From Lachnospiraceae bacterium (GTDB lineage Bacteria > Bacillota > Clostridia > Lachnospirales > Lachnospiraceae), in NCBI GenBank assembly GCA_009774375.1, contig VSNO01000129.1, positions 1 through 12,814 of the forward strand: DNA of 12,814 nt, read 5' to 3'. The notes beneath the pieces are model-generated. The model was not told the origin of the DNA. It was given only the letters and a program-made list of their open reading frames with translations, and did not search any database. How positions within the stretch are numbered: the stretch's first letter is position 1; each line of letters starts with the position of its first letter. This document shows positions 1 to 6,462 of this stretch, piece after piece. The position numbers and the translations under genes are program-made.

Positions 1-15
1 AAATTGACATTCTTA

Positions 16-21
16 TATAAT
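16..21 (+). promoter_or_regulatory. Possible -10 element upstream of the spo0A-like gene
   Basis: A perfect TATAAT sits here, and the ten bases starting at it (TATAATGGAC) recur exactly at the glgA promoter (756-765). The matching -35 at normal spacing would lie just before the window, so it cannot be checked. The nearby TTGACA at 4-9 is only 6 bases away and cannot pair with it. Transcription starting near base 28 would give the Spo0A-like gene a leader of about 130 bases. An alternative extended -10 (TGCTAGAAT, 38-46) has no convincing -35. Confidence 0.35.
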
Positions 22-117
22 GGACATTGCCAAATCCTGCTAGAATTTGTAAGTATACGTAAATTGGGAGCAACGTTTATAAATTCTTTGGCCAGATTAT
101 GATTGGGAGACGTGATT

Positions 118-195
118 ATGGTGCGGTTGGCAGTCAAAGATGAGAATGGAGGACAAATCTATGGAACAGTTGAACGTAATGACACAGCAGGATAA
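118..195 (+). CDS. Possible 25-codon upstream ORF overlapping the spo0A-like start
   Basis: An ATG at 118 is preceded by GGGAG (105-109) with 8 bases of spacing, a good Shine-Dalgarno arrangement. It opens 25 codons ending in TAA at 193-195. The peptide would begin MVRLAVKDENGG and has no recognisable domain. It overlaps the first 35 bases of the Spo0A-like gene in a different frame and covers that gene's own ribosome site at 148-152. If translated, it could couple to or interfere with downstream initiation. It may equally be a chance ORF; only the ribosome site supports it. Confidence 0.3.
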   Translation: MVRLAVKDENGGQIYGTVERNDTAG

Positions 196-706
196 CGAGA
201 ATATTTTCAGGATTCTCAGCGATTTATTGACGAAAGACAAGGAATTTCAGATCATGATCACCGTTCCGGCAGGCTCGAAGCTCACAGGTAGCGACAACGG
301 CCTGATGGGGAAGCGGACGGACAGCAGAACTGAGACTGGTTCCCTGGAAAATGTACACGATCTTGAAAAAGATGTGACCGACATGATCCATGAGATCGGT
401 GTACCCGCTCATATCAAGGGGTATCAGTATCTTCGCGAGGCGATCATGATGTCGGTGGAGGATATCGAGATGCTGAACTCGATCACCAAGATCTTATATC
501 CTTCGATCGCCAAGAAGTACCAGACGACACCAAGCCGCGTGGAGCGTGCCATCAGGCATGCGATCGAAGTGGCGTGGAGCAGGGGGAAGATGGAGACGCT
601 TGACTCTCTTTTCGGATATACGATCAATATCGGAAAAGGCAAGCCGACCAATTCTGAATTTATAGCTTTGATAGCAGATAAAATTAGACTTCATTACAGG
701 GCATGA
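161..706 (+). CDS. Spo0A-like transcription factor lacking most of the receiver domain
   Basis: This is a DNA-binding protein of the Spo0A sporulation-regulator family, 181 residues where family members have about 265-270. Residues 1-35 (MEQLNVMTQQDNENIFRILS onward) align with the first strand, helix and second strand of the Spo0A receiver. The rest of the receiver, including the phosphorylated Asp and the conserved Thr and Lys, is absent, and one of the two acidic-pocket Asp residues is Gln. A polar linker (about 36-68) leads to a complete effector domain (69-181) with the signature stretches HEIGVPAHIKGYQYLREAI, ASRVERAIRH-like SRVERAIRHAIEVAWSRG (125-142) and KPTNSEFIA. The start at 161 is chosen because GGAGG (148-152) lies 8 bases upstream; earlier in-frame ATGs at 140 and 146 lack a ribosome site. 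Inference: it may bind 0A boxes without phosphorylation control, or compete with the full-length Spo0A. It is probably a paralogue, but a sole copy cannot be excluded. Confidence 0.9.
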   Translation: MEQLNVMTQQDNENIFRILSDLLTKDKEFQIMITVPAGSKLTGSDNGLMGKRTDSRTETGSLENVHDLEKDVTDMIHEIGVPAHIKGYQYLREAIMMSVEDIEMLNSITKILYPSIAKKYQTTPSRVERAIRHAIEVAWSRGKMETLDSLFGYTINIGKGKPTNSEFIALIADKIRLHYRA

Positions 707-731
707 TGCAAAGCGGAATCAGACAAATTCC

Positions 732-761
732 TTTACATTCCTGCCGCGGTTGGTGTATAAT
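732..761 (+). promoter_or_regulatory. Sigma-A promoter for glgA
   Basis: The -35 is TTTACA (732-737) and the -10 is TATAAT (756-761), with an 18-base spacer. It lies 65 bases before the glgA start and downstream of the Spo0A-like stop codon, so glgA probably has its own transcript. Just upstream at 719-726 is TCAGACAA, which matches the inverted 0A box TTCGACAA at 6 of 8 positions; this is too weak to call a site. Confidence 0.75.
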
Positions 762-826
762 GGACTTATTATGTTAGCGCAGGAAGTTTGTAACACTGGA
801 ATGAGTGTAGAAAGGGATTTGATCAT

Positions 827-2278
827 ATGAAAAATATTTTATTTGTGTCTTCAGAGGGTGTACCATTTATTAAAACGGGAGGACTTGCGGACGTGGTGGG
901 TTCGCTCCCGAAATATTACGATAAGAGATATTTTGATGCAAGGGTTATCCTGCCCAAATACATGTGTATATCAGACAACATGAAATCACTGATGCAGTAC
1001 AGGACTCATTTTTACATGGATTTTATGGGGCAGAGCGAGTATGTGGGCGTACTTGAGGCACAGTACGATGGAATCACATACTACTTCATTGACAATGAGA
1101 AGATGTTTGGAGGCTTTAAGCCGTACAGTGACGACCATATCGGTGAGATCACAAAATTTGTCTTTTTCTCCAAGGCGGCGCTGTCCATACTGCCGGTTGT
1201 CGGCTTCCGGCCCGATATCGTACACTGCCATGACTGGCAGACGGCGATCATACCGGTATATTTGAAAGAGCGGTTCGCGCAGGGCGAATTTTATCAGGGA
1301 ATGAAGTCGATCATGACGATCCACAATCTCAAGTTCCAGGGAATCTATGATATCAAGACAGTTCAGAATATCACAGGTCTTGACGGCTCTTACTTTGCAC
1401 CTGACAAACTGGGATATTTTAAGGACGGCAACCTGTTGAAGGGCGGACTGACTTATGCCGATGCGATCACGACGGTAAGTGCGACGTACGCGGAGGAGAT
1501 CAAGACAGATTTCTATGGCGAGAAGCTCAACGGACTCCTGACGGCGAGGACGCATGACCTGCGCGGGATCGTGAACGGAATCGACTACAATGAATACAAT
1601 CCGGATACGGATCAGTTTATCGTACATCATTATAACGCTTCGAACTTCAGAAAAGAAAAGATCAAGAATAAGAGAGACCTGCAGAAGCAGCTGGGACTGG
1701 AGGAGAACGACAAGAAGATGATGCTCGGTATTGTGTCGAGACTGACAGACCAGAAGGGTATGGATCTGGTCGCCTACATTATGGATGAGATGTGCAGCAA
1801 GGACGACGTGCAGCTGGTCGTACTCGGAACGGGCGAGGAGCGCTATGAGAATATGTTCCGTCACTTTGACTGGAAATACCACGGGAAGGTCTCGGCGAAC
1901 ATCTTCTATTCGGAGGAGCTCTCACACAGGATCTATGCGGCATGCGACGCGTTCCTGATGCCGTCGCTGTTTGAGCCCTGCGGACTGAGCCAGCTGATGT
2001 CGCTGCGCTACGGTACAGTGCCGATCGTGCGCGAGACCGGCGGACTGAAGGATACAGTGGAGCCGTACAATGAGTATGAGAACAGCGGGACGGGGTTCAG
2101 CTTTACAAACTACAATGCGCATGAGATGTTCAACACGATCCGTTACGCGGAGCAGGTGTACTACGACAGAAAGCGTGACTGGAACAAGATCGTGGACAGA
2201 GCCATGGCTGTGGACTATTCGTGGGGCGTATCCGCGAGCAAGTATCAGGAGATGTATGACTGGATGATAGGAAACTAA
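827..2278 (+). CDS. glgA: Glycogen synthase (ADP-glucose type, GT5)
   Basis: GlgA transfers glucose from ADP-glucose to the growing alpha-1,4-glucan chain in the cytoplasm. The 483 residues match the usual length of about 480. Visible landmarks are the N-terminal KTGGLADVVGSLPK loop that contacts the nucleotide sugar (16-29), HCHDWQT (133-139), TIHNLKFQG (164-172), GIVNGIDYNEYNP (247-259), SRLTDQKG with the Arg and Lys that bind phosphate (304-311), and the catalytic-region LFEPCGLSQ with Glu383 (381-389). The start follows AAAGGG (811-816) and a 10-base spacer. No other glycogen gene is nearby; the neighbour is a Spo0A-like regulator. In clostridia, glycogen-like granulose deposition is linked to Spo0A, so the pairing is suggestive, though the separate promoter means they need not be co-expressed. 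Confidence 0.96.
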   Translation: MKNILFVSSEGVPFIKTGGLADVVGSLPKYYDKRYFDARVILPKYMCISDNMKSLMQYRTHFYMDFMGQSEYVGVLEAQYDGITYYFIDNEKMFGGFKPYSDDHIGEITKFVFFSKAALSILPVVGFRPDIVHCHDWQTAIIPVYLKERFAQGEFYQGMKSIMTIHNLKFQGIYDIKTVQNITGLDGSYFAPDKLGYFKDGNLLKGGLTYADAITTVSATYAEEIKTDFYGEKLNGLLTARTHDLRGIVNGIDYNEYNPDTDQFIVHHYNASNFRKEKIKNKRDLQKQLGLEENDKKMMLGIVSRLTDQKGMDLVAYIMDEMCSKDDVQLVVLGTGEERYENMFRHFDWKYHGKVSANIFYSEELSHRIYAACDAFLMPSLFEPCGLSQLMSLRYGTVPIVRETGGLKDTVEPYNEYENSGTGFSFTNYNAHEMFNTIRYAEQVYYDRKRDWNKIVDRAMAVDYSWGVSASKYQEMYDWMIGN

Positions 2279-2287
2279 GCGCGGCTA

Positions 2288-2308
2288 AGGCTGCAAAGGA
2301 CGCAGCCT
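2288..2308 (+). terminator. Stem-loop just downstream of glgA
   Basis: AGGCTGC (2288-2294) pairs with GCAGCCT (2302-2308) around a 7-base loop, beginning 10 bases after the glgA stop. No T-run follows, so it may act as an RNA-stabilising 3' hairpin or as part of a termination region with the two stronger hairpins that follow. Confidence 0.4.
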
Positions 2309-2327
2309 AAGTCTTGCTAAGTTTCCG

Positions 2328-2354
2328 GAAAGAACGCGCAGGGCGCGTTCTTTC
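2328..2354 (+). terminator. Strong 12-bp hairpin, candidate glgA terminator (copy 1 of repeated palindrome)
   Basis: GAAAGAACGCGC (2328-2339) pairs perfectly with GCGCGTTCTTTC (2343-2354) around a 3-base loop. The 3' arm is pyrimidine-rich, but no clean T-run follows, so termination is plausible rather than certain. The arms recur in the next hairpin at 2383-2408. Confidence 0.55.
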
Positions 2355-2382
2355 GGGTTGTTGGTGATAACTGGGAGAGTTG

Positions 2383-2408
2383 GAAAGAACGCGTGAACGC
2401 GTTCTTTC
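2383..2408 (+). repeat. Second 11-bp hairpin with the same arms (copy 2)
   Basis: GAAAGAACGCG (2383-2393) pairs perfectly with CGCGTTCTTTC (2398-2408) around the loop TGAA. Arm sequence and orientation are the same as in the hairpin at 2328-2354, so the two form a tandem palindromic repeat, and either arm could also pair with the opposite arm of the other copy. It may be a local duplication of a terminator or a REP-like element. Confidence 0.6.
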
Positions 2409-2486
2409 TCTATGTGATGCATATGGGTATCTGGCACACGAGTGGGAAGGAAATTTTTTTCCCTGCTCGAAGTGATGTACATGGCG

Positions 2487-2504
2487 GGGGAAGGGGGCTT
2501 CCCC
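2487..2504 (+). other. GC-rich hairpin upstream of rqcH
   Basis: GGGGAAG (2487-2493) pairs with CTTCCCC (2498-2504) around a GGGG loop, ending 16 bases before the rqcH ribosome site at 2521-2527. It would lie in the rqcH leader if transcription starts upstream. I find no convincing sigma-A promoter in the gap 2279-2534, so how rqcH is transcribed is unclear. Confidence 0.4.
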
Positions 2505-2534
2505 TGTTTGATTGATGGATAAGGTGGGGTTGAG

Positions 2535-4280
2535 ATGGCATTTGACGGGGTGACGATCGCGGGGATCGTCGGTGAACTGAAGGAGAAACTGGTCGGGAAC
2601 AGGATCTATAAGATCGCGCAGCCTGAGAAGGATGAGCTGATCCTGACAGTGAAGGGGAGCTGCGGCCAGGTGAGGCTGCTGATGTCGGCAGATGCGTCGC
2701 TCCCGCTGCTGTACCTGACGGAAAAGAACAAGACGAGTCCGATGACGGCGCCGAATTTCTGCATGCTCCTGCGCAAGCATCTGCAGAACGCGCGCATTAT
2801 ATCGGTGACGCAGCCGGGACTGGAGCGCATCGTGCGCTTTGAGCTGGAGCATCTGAACGAACTGGGAGACCTGTGCAGGAAGTATCTGATCATAGAGCTG
2901 ATGGGAAAGCACAGCAACATCATTTTCTGCGACGACAGGGATATGATCATCGACAGTATCAAACATATCTCGGGTATGGTCAGCTCGGTGCGGGAGGTCC
3001 TGCCGGGGCGCACTTATTTTATACCGAAGACGCAGGATAAGGCGGAACTGCTGGAATGTACGGCGGGGGAAACGGCTGCAGTGCTGAAGGCAAAGAGCCT
3101 GCCGGTCTACAAGGCGGTCTATATGGGGTTTACCGGCGTATCGCCCTGTATCGCGCAGGAGCTGTGTTACAGGGCAGGGGTTGACGCGGATCTGCCTTCC
3201 GCAGAGCTTGCGGGGGAAGCGCTTGAACGGATCGTCTCCGAGCTTGGCGGGCTGGCGGACTGCGTGAAAAAGGGCAGATATTGTTTTAATGTAGTGTATG
3301 AGAACGGACAGCCGGTCGAGTATGCGGCGATACGACTGAGCTCCTACGCGCAGGATCAGAGCCGCTGCTTTAAGCGGATCTCGGAGCTTTTGGAATATTA
3401 TTATGCGGAGAAAAATGTGATCACGCGCATCCGGCAGCGCTCCGTGGATCTGCGAAAGATCGTGCAGACAGCGCTCGAGCGCAATGTCAAGAAATACGAT
3501 CTGCAGATGAAGCAGCTTCAGGATACGGAAAAACGGGAAAAATACAGGGTATATGGCGAGCTCCTGAATGCATATGGCTACGGTGTGGAGACAGGGGCAA
3601 AGTCCATGGAGGCGCTCAACTACTATGATGACCAGATGATAACGATACCGCTGGATCCGATGCTTACTGCAGGGGAGAACGCCAAAAAATATTTTGACAA
3701 GTACCAGAAGCTAAAGCGCACCTATGAGGCGCTGACGACGCTTACCAGGGAGACAAAGGAGGAGATCGATCATCTCTCATCGATCAGCACGTCGCTGGAT
3801 ATTGCGCTGAGAGAGGAAGATCTGGTGCAGATCAAGGAGGAACTGATCGAGAGCGGATACATCAGGCGCAGGGGCAATGCAAAGCGCGAGAAGATCACGA
3901 GCAGGCCGTTTCACTATGTCAGCAGCGATGGGTACCATATCTATGTCGGCAAGAATAACTACCAGAACGAGGAGCTTACATTTAAGTTTGCGACGGGAAA
4001 TGACTGGTGGTTCCACACAAAGGGGATACCGGGTTCGCATGTGGTAGTGAAGGCAAATGGTGAGGAGCTTCCCGACAGAGTGTTTGAGGAGGCTGGAAGA
4101 CTCGCGGCGTATTACTCCCAGGCAAGAGGGCAGGAGAAGGTGGAGATCGACTATACACAGAAGAAGAACGTCAAGAAGCCCAATGGCTCCAAGCCGGGAT
4201 TTGTGGTATACTACACAAACTATTCACTCGTTATCGATTCGGATATCACGGGGATCGAGCAGATGGGAGATGATAAATAA
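2535..4280 (+). CDS. rqcH: RqcH / NFACT-family ribosome quality-control protein
   Basis: RqcH binds stalled 50S subunits carrying peptidyl-tRNA and recruits alanyl-tRNA to add C-terminal alanine tails that mark the nascent chain for degradation. The family was formerly annotated as fibronectin-binding protein FbpA. The 581 residues fit the family length of about 570-580. The NFACT-N domain opens with MAFDGVTIAGIVGELK and includes ELMGKHSNII (121-130) and SIKHI. A helix-hairpin and long coiled-coil middle spans roughly 230-445, and the NFACT-R (DUF814) domain near 455-555 contains DWWFHTKGIPGSHVVVK from about residue 490. At the position of the Asp97-Arg98 pair studied in Bacillus subtilis RqcH, this protein has Glu97-Arg98, a conservative change. 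The start follows AAGGTGG (2521-2527) with a 7-base spacer. Confidence 0.93.
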   Translation: MAFDGVTIAGIVGELKEKLVGNRIYKIAQPEKDELILTVKGSCGQVRLLMSADASLPLLYLTEKNKTSPMTAPNFCMLLRKHLQNARIISVTQPGLERIVRFELEHLNELGDLCRKYLIIELMGKHSNIIFCDDRDMIIDSIKHISGMVSSVREVLPGRTYFIPKTQDKAELLECTAGETAAVLKAKSLPVYKAVYMGFTGVSPCIAQELCYRAGVDADLPSAELAGEALERIVSELGGLADCVKKGRYCFNVVYENGQPVEYAAIRLSSYAQDQSRCFKRISELLEYYYAEKNVITRIRQRSVDLRKIVQTALERNVKKYDLQMKQLQDTEKREKYRVYGELLNAYGYGVETGAKSMEALNYYDDQMITIPLDPMLTAGENAKKYFDKYQKLKRTYEALTTLTRETKEEIDHLSSISTSLDIALREEDLVQIKEELIESGYIRRRGNAKREKITSRPFHYVSSDGYHIYVGKNNYQNEELTFKFATGNDWWFHTKGIPGSHVVVKANGEELPDRVFEEAGRLAAYYSQARGQEKVEIDYTQKKNVKKPNGSKPGFVVYYTNYSLVIDSDITGIEQMGDDK

Positions 4281-4298
4281 TGACGGTATTGATTCTGC

Positions 4299-4327
4299 TT
4301 GCCATATCCCCAAACTAAGTGTATGAT
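4299..4327 (+). promoter_or_regulatory. Sigma-A promoter for map
   Basis: The -35 is TTGCCA (4299-4304) and the -10 is TATGAT (4322-4327), separated by exactly 17 bases. Transcription would begin near 4334. This makes the in-frame GTG at 4319, which gives a longer reading frame, an unlikely start for the next gene. Confidence 0.7.
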
Positions 4328-4381
4328 AGAAAAGGAGTCACAACGTCAGAAAAGACTTATTTTACGATGGAGATATCATAT

Positions 4382-5326
4382 ATGGGAAAGAATGTATTGG
4401 AATACAATTTGATGCGCAGGAAGGTTTCCAGAAATCCGTTTCAGGTGGAAGTCGAGGAGAAGCTGGGACGAAATGATGACTGCTGGTGCGGAAGCGGCAA
4501 AAAATATAAGAAGTGCCATTGTTCCTTTGACGACAAGCTTGATGATTACAGGCGCAAGGGCGTGTTAGTGCCGCCAAGGCGCATCATCAAGAACCCGGAC
4601 CAGATCCAGGGGATCCGCGAGAGTGCCAGGGTGAACATCGCGATACTCGACTATCTGGATGAACATATCGTGGAGGGGATCTCCACACAGGAGATCGACA
4701 ACTGGGTGAGCAGCATTACCAGAAAACATAACGCGGTCGCGGCGCCGCTCAATTATGAGGGCTTCCCAAAGAGCGTGTGCACCTCGATCAACGATGTGGT
4801 CTGCCACGGGATCCCGTCCAAAGATGAGATCCTGAAGGACGGGGATATCGTCAACGTGGACGTGTCCACGATCTACAAAGGGTATTTTTCGGATTCCTCG
4901 AGAATGTACTGCATCGGGAACGTCTCTTCGGAGAAGAAGCGCCTGGTGGATATCGCCCGGCAGAGTCTCGACATCGGCCTGCAGTATGTACAGCCGTGGA
5001 GGAAGATCGGGGATATGGGAGCGGCGATCCACGAGTTTGTCCTGCAGAACGGCTACAGTGTAGTCAGGGAGATCGGCGGGCACGGCGTCGGGCTGGAATT
5101 CCACGAGGATCCATGGGTGAGCTATGTATGTCCGAAGGACACAGGGATGCTGATGGTGCCGGGCATGGTGTTCACGATCGAGCCGATGATCAACATGGGA
5201 AAAGAGGAGATCTATATCTCAGATGACGATGGCTGGACAGTGCACACGGACGACGGCCTTCCCTCGGCGCAGTGGGAGATTCAGGTGCTTGTCACAGAGG
5301 ATGGGTATGAGATCATTTCCTATTAA
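4382..5326 (+). CDS. map: Methionine aminopeptidase with N-terminal SEC-C zinc finger
   Basis: Type I methionine aminopeptidase removes the initiator Met from nascent proteins as they leave the ribosome. From this start it has 314 residues. An N-terminal SEC-C motif (GRNDDCWCGSGKKYKKCH, 29-46) is a small zinc-binding module likely to aid ribosome or protein contact. The catalytic domain keeps all expected residues: His142 (CHGIP), metal ligands Asp160 and Asp171, His234 (GGHGVG), His241, Glu267 (FTIEP) and Glu299. After Glu299 the sequence is IQ instead of the common HT, a change near the active-site edge. ATG 4382 is chosen because GGAG (4369-4372) lies 9 bases upstream. ATG 4367 is in frame but has no ribosome site, and GTG 4319 falls inside the promoter. 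A terminator follows. Confidence 0.92.
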   Translation: MGKNVLEYNLMRRKVSRNPFQVEVEEKLGRNDDCWCGSGKKYKKCHCSFDDKLDDYRRKGVLVPPRRIIKNPDQIQGIRESARVNIAILDYLDEHIVEGISTQEIDNWVSSITRKHNAVAAPLNYEGFPKSVCTSINDVVCHGIPSKDEILKDGDIVNVDVSTIYKGYFSDSSRMYCIGNVSSEKKRLVDIARQSLDIGLQYVQPWRKIGDMGAAIHEFVLQNGYSVVREIGGHGVGLEFHEDPWVSYVCPKDTGMLMVPGMVFTIEPMINMGKEEIYISDDDGWTVHTDDGLPSAQWEIQVLVTEDGYEIISY

Positions 5327-5342
5327 ATTAAAATAGTTTCAG

Positions 5343-5386
5343 AACTGAACTACTGCCGGTATGATCTGGTTGCGGTTCAGTTTTTT
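5343..5386 (+). terminator. Rho-independent terminator after map
   Basis: AACTGAAC (5343-5350) pairs with GTTCAGTT (5375-5382), and a run of six T follows from 5381. The loop is long, about 24 bases. It begins 16 bases after the map stop and sits before a new promoter, so it closes the map transcript. Confidence 0.8.
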
Positions 5387-5396
5387 GTTATTCTGG

Positions 5397-5425
5397 TTGA
5401 CACGATCCAGAAAATAGTGTATTCT
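5397..5425 (+). promoter_or_regulatory. Sigma-A promoter for the NusG-II / Gx-transporter / dinB genes
   Basis: The -35 is a consensus TTGACA (5397-5402) and the -10 is TATTCT (5420-5425), with a 17-base spacer. It directly follows the map terminator. No further terminator is evident until after dinB, so the three genes from 5496 to 7731 probably share this transcript. Confidence 0.65.
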
Positions 5426-5495
5426 TAGAATAGATGTTCGCAAAACAAGTATTCGATATCATGAGATGCACAAACAGGAATAAAAAATAAGGATC

Positions 5496-5879
5496 ATGAA
5501 AAAAAGAATGTTTCAAAAAAAGGATTTCGTATTGGCGGCAGTGATCGCCATAATAGCGGGGATATCTGCCCTAATGGTCATGTTTGCACAGAGCGGCGCC
5601 GGAACGTCAGTGCGCGTCACAGTAGACGGGGCACTTTATGGAGAGTACAGTCTGTCCGGGGAGCAGTCCATTTTCATCGATAGTGCATCAGGCTATAACA
5701 GGCTTGTGATTGAAAACGGCAGTGCGTATATGGCTGAGGCGGACTGCCCGGACAAGTACTGTATGGACTACAAGCCGGTCTCCAGGGGCGGGGAGACGAT
5801 CATCTGCCTGCCGCACAGGCTTGTGGTCGAAGTGACAGGAACAAGGGACGCACATCAGCCGGATGTGGTCGTGCAATAG
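5496..5879 (+). CDS. Membrane-anchored NusG-domain-II protein (EetA-like)
   Basis: This small extracytoplasmic protein of 127 residues has a Lys-rich start, one hydrophobic anchor (about 11-31) and a compact outer domain of the NusG-domain-II type (about 38-115), found in Firmicutes without the transcription-factor part of NusG. Three cysteines stand out: Cys84 and Cys89 in CPDKYCMDY and Cys104 in CLPHRLVVEV, the family's usual pattern, which suggests a redox or metal role outside the cell. There is no lipobox. The following gene is a Gx-transporter-family membrane protein; such a pair occurs as EetA/EetB in flavin-based extracellular electron transfer loci, but no Ndh2, FmnB/ApbE or PplA gene is present here. 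The ribosome site TAAGGA (5488-5493) is unusually close to the ATG (2 bases). The biochemical function of the family is not firmly known. Confidence 0.8.
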   Translation: MKKRMFQKKDFVLAAVIAIIAGISALMVMFAQSGAGTSVRVTVDGALYGEYSLSGEQSIFIDSASGYNRLVIENGSAYMAEADCPDKYCMDYKPVSRGGETIICLPHRLVVEVTGTRDAHQPDVVVQ

Positions 5880-5940
5880 TCTCCGACGGGGGAGCGCGGA
5901 ATGTATTTGGTTTCAGAGAATGGATGACAGGAGAATGCGT

Positions 5941-6432
5941 ATGACAACGAGGCAGGCAGCGTACTGTGCCATGCTGACAGCACTGGCGATGATCTTTGGA
6001 TATGTGGAGGCACTGATACCGTTTGGATTTGGCATACCGGGAGTGAAGCTTGGACTTGCCAATATCGTTATTGTGCTTGCGCTCTATATCCTTCCGGCAT
6101 ATCAGGCATTTGCGATCCAGCTCATGCGCATCGTGCTGGTCTCCTTCCTGTTCGGGAACCTGTCCATGATGATCTACAGCCTTGCGGGAGGAATTTTAAG
6201 CTTTCTGGCGATGGATCTGCTGAAGAGAGCGGATGGTTTTTCCATTACGGGGGTCAGCATAGCGGGCGGTGTGAGCCACAATCTCGGTCAGCTGATCGTG
6301 GCAGTGCTGGTCGTTCAGAATCTCAGGATCGCATTTTATTTCCCGGCGCTGATGATCGCAGGGCTGGTCACAGGATGCCTTACAGGAATGCTGGCGGACC
6401 GGATCAAACGGGTGATGGAGTCCTATAAATAG
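5941..6432 (+). CDS. Gx transporter family membrane protein (heptaprenyl diphosphate synthase component I-like, EetB-like)
   Basis: This 163-residue integral membrane protein has about five or six hydrophobic segments and the family hallmarks PGVKLGLANIV (33-43) and GGVSHNLGQ (109-117). The family is annotated either as heptaprenyl diphosphate synthase component I or as Gx transporter. It has an ECF S-component-like fold and is often next to NusG-domain-II proteins, as here. A role in membrane quinone or flavin-linked electron transfer is possible but inferred from neighbourhood only. The start at 5941 is preferred because GGAG (5930-5933) lies 7 bases upstream. The longer frame from 5863 overlaps the previous gene and adds residues unlike the family. 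The ATG at 5935 is too close to the ribosome site. Confidence 0.85.
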   Translation: MTTRQAAYCAMLTALAMIFGYVEALIPFGFGIPGVKLGLANIVIVLALYILPAYQAFAIQLMRIVLVSFLFGNLSMMIYSLAGGILSFLAMDLLKRADGFSITGVSIAGGVSHNLGQLIVAVLVVQNLRIAFYFPALMIAGLVTGCLTGMLADRIKRVMESYK

Positions 6433-6462
6433 CGATATGGACAGGGAGAGGGAAGGGAGTTT

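Noticed and set aside
4..21. TTGACA (4-9) and TATAAT (16-21) as one promoter
   Set aside because: Only 6 bases separate them; sigma-A needs about 17. The -10 may belong to a -35 before the window.
719..726. 0A box upstream of glgA
   Set aside because: Only 6 of 8 positions match, and the mismatches fall in the conserved core; not listed as a feature.
986..1882. Long minus-strand ORF inside glgA
   Set aside because: Antisense shadow of a clearly conserved gene; the His/Arg-rich translation has no domain features.
2279..2534. Riboswitch or small RNA in the glgA-rqcH gap
   Set aside because: Only simple hairpins are visible; I recognise no conserved riboswitch core and no promoter for a separate RNA.
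4280..4318. 12-codon ORF (MTVLILLAISPN) overlapping the rqcH stop
   Set aside because: Too short, no recognisable product, and it covers the map promoter.
4319..4381. N-terminal extension of methionine aminopeptidase from GTG 4319
   Set aside because: It has no ribosome site and lies inside a good promoter; the added residues are not typical of the family.
5863..5940. Longer start for the Gx-transporter gene at ATG 5863
   Set aside because: Overlaps the previous gene, has no ribosome site, and the extra residues are not membrane-like or family-like.
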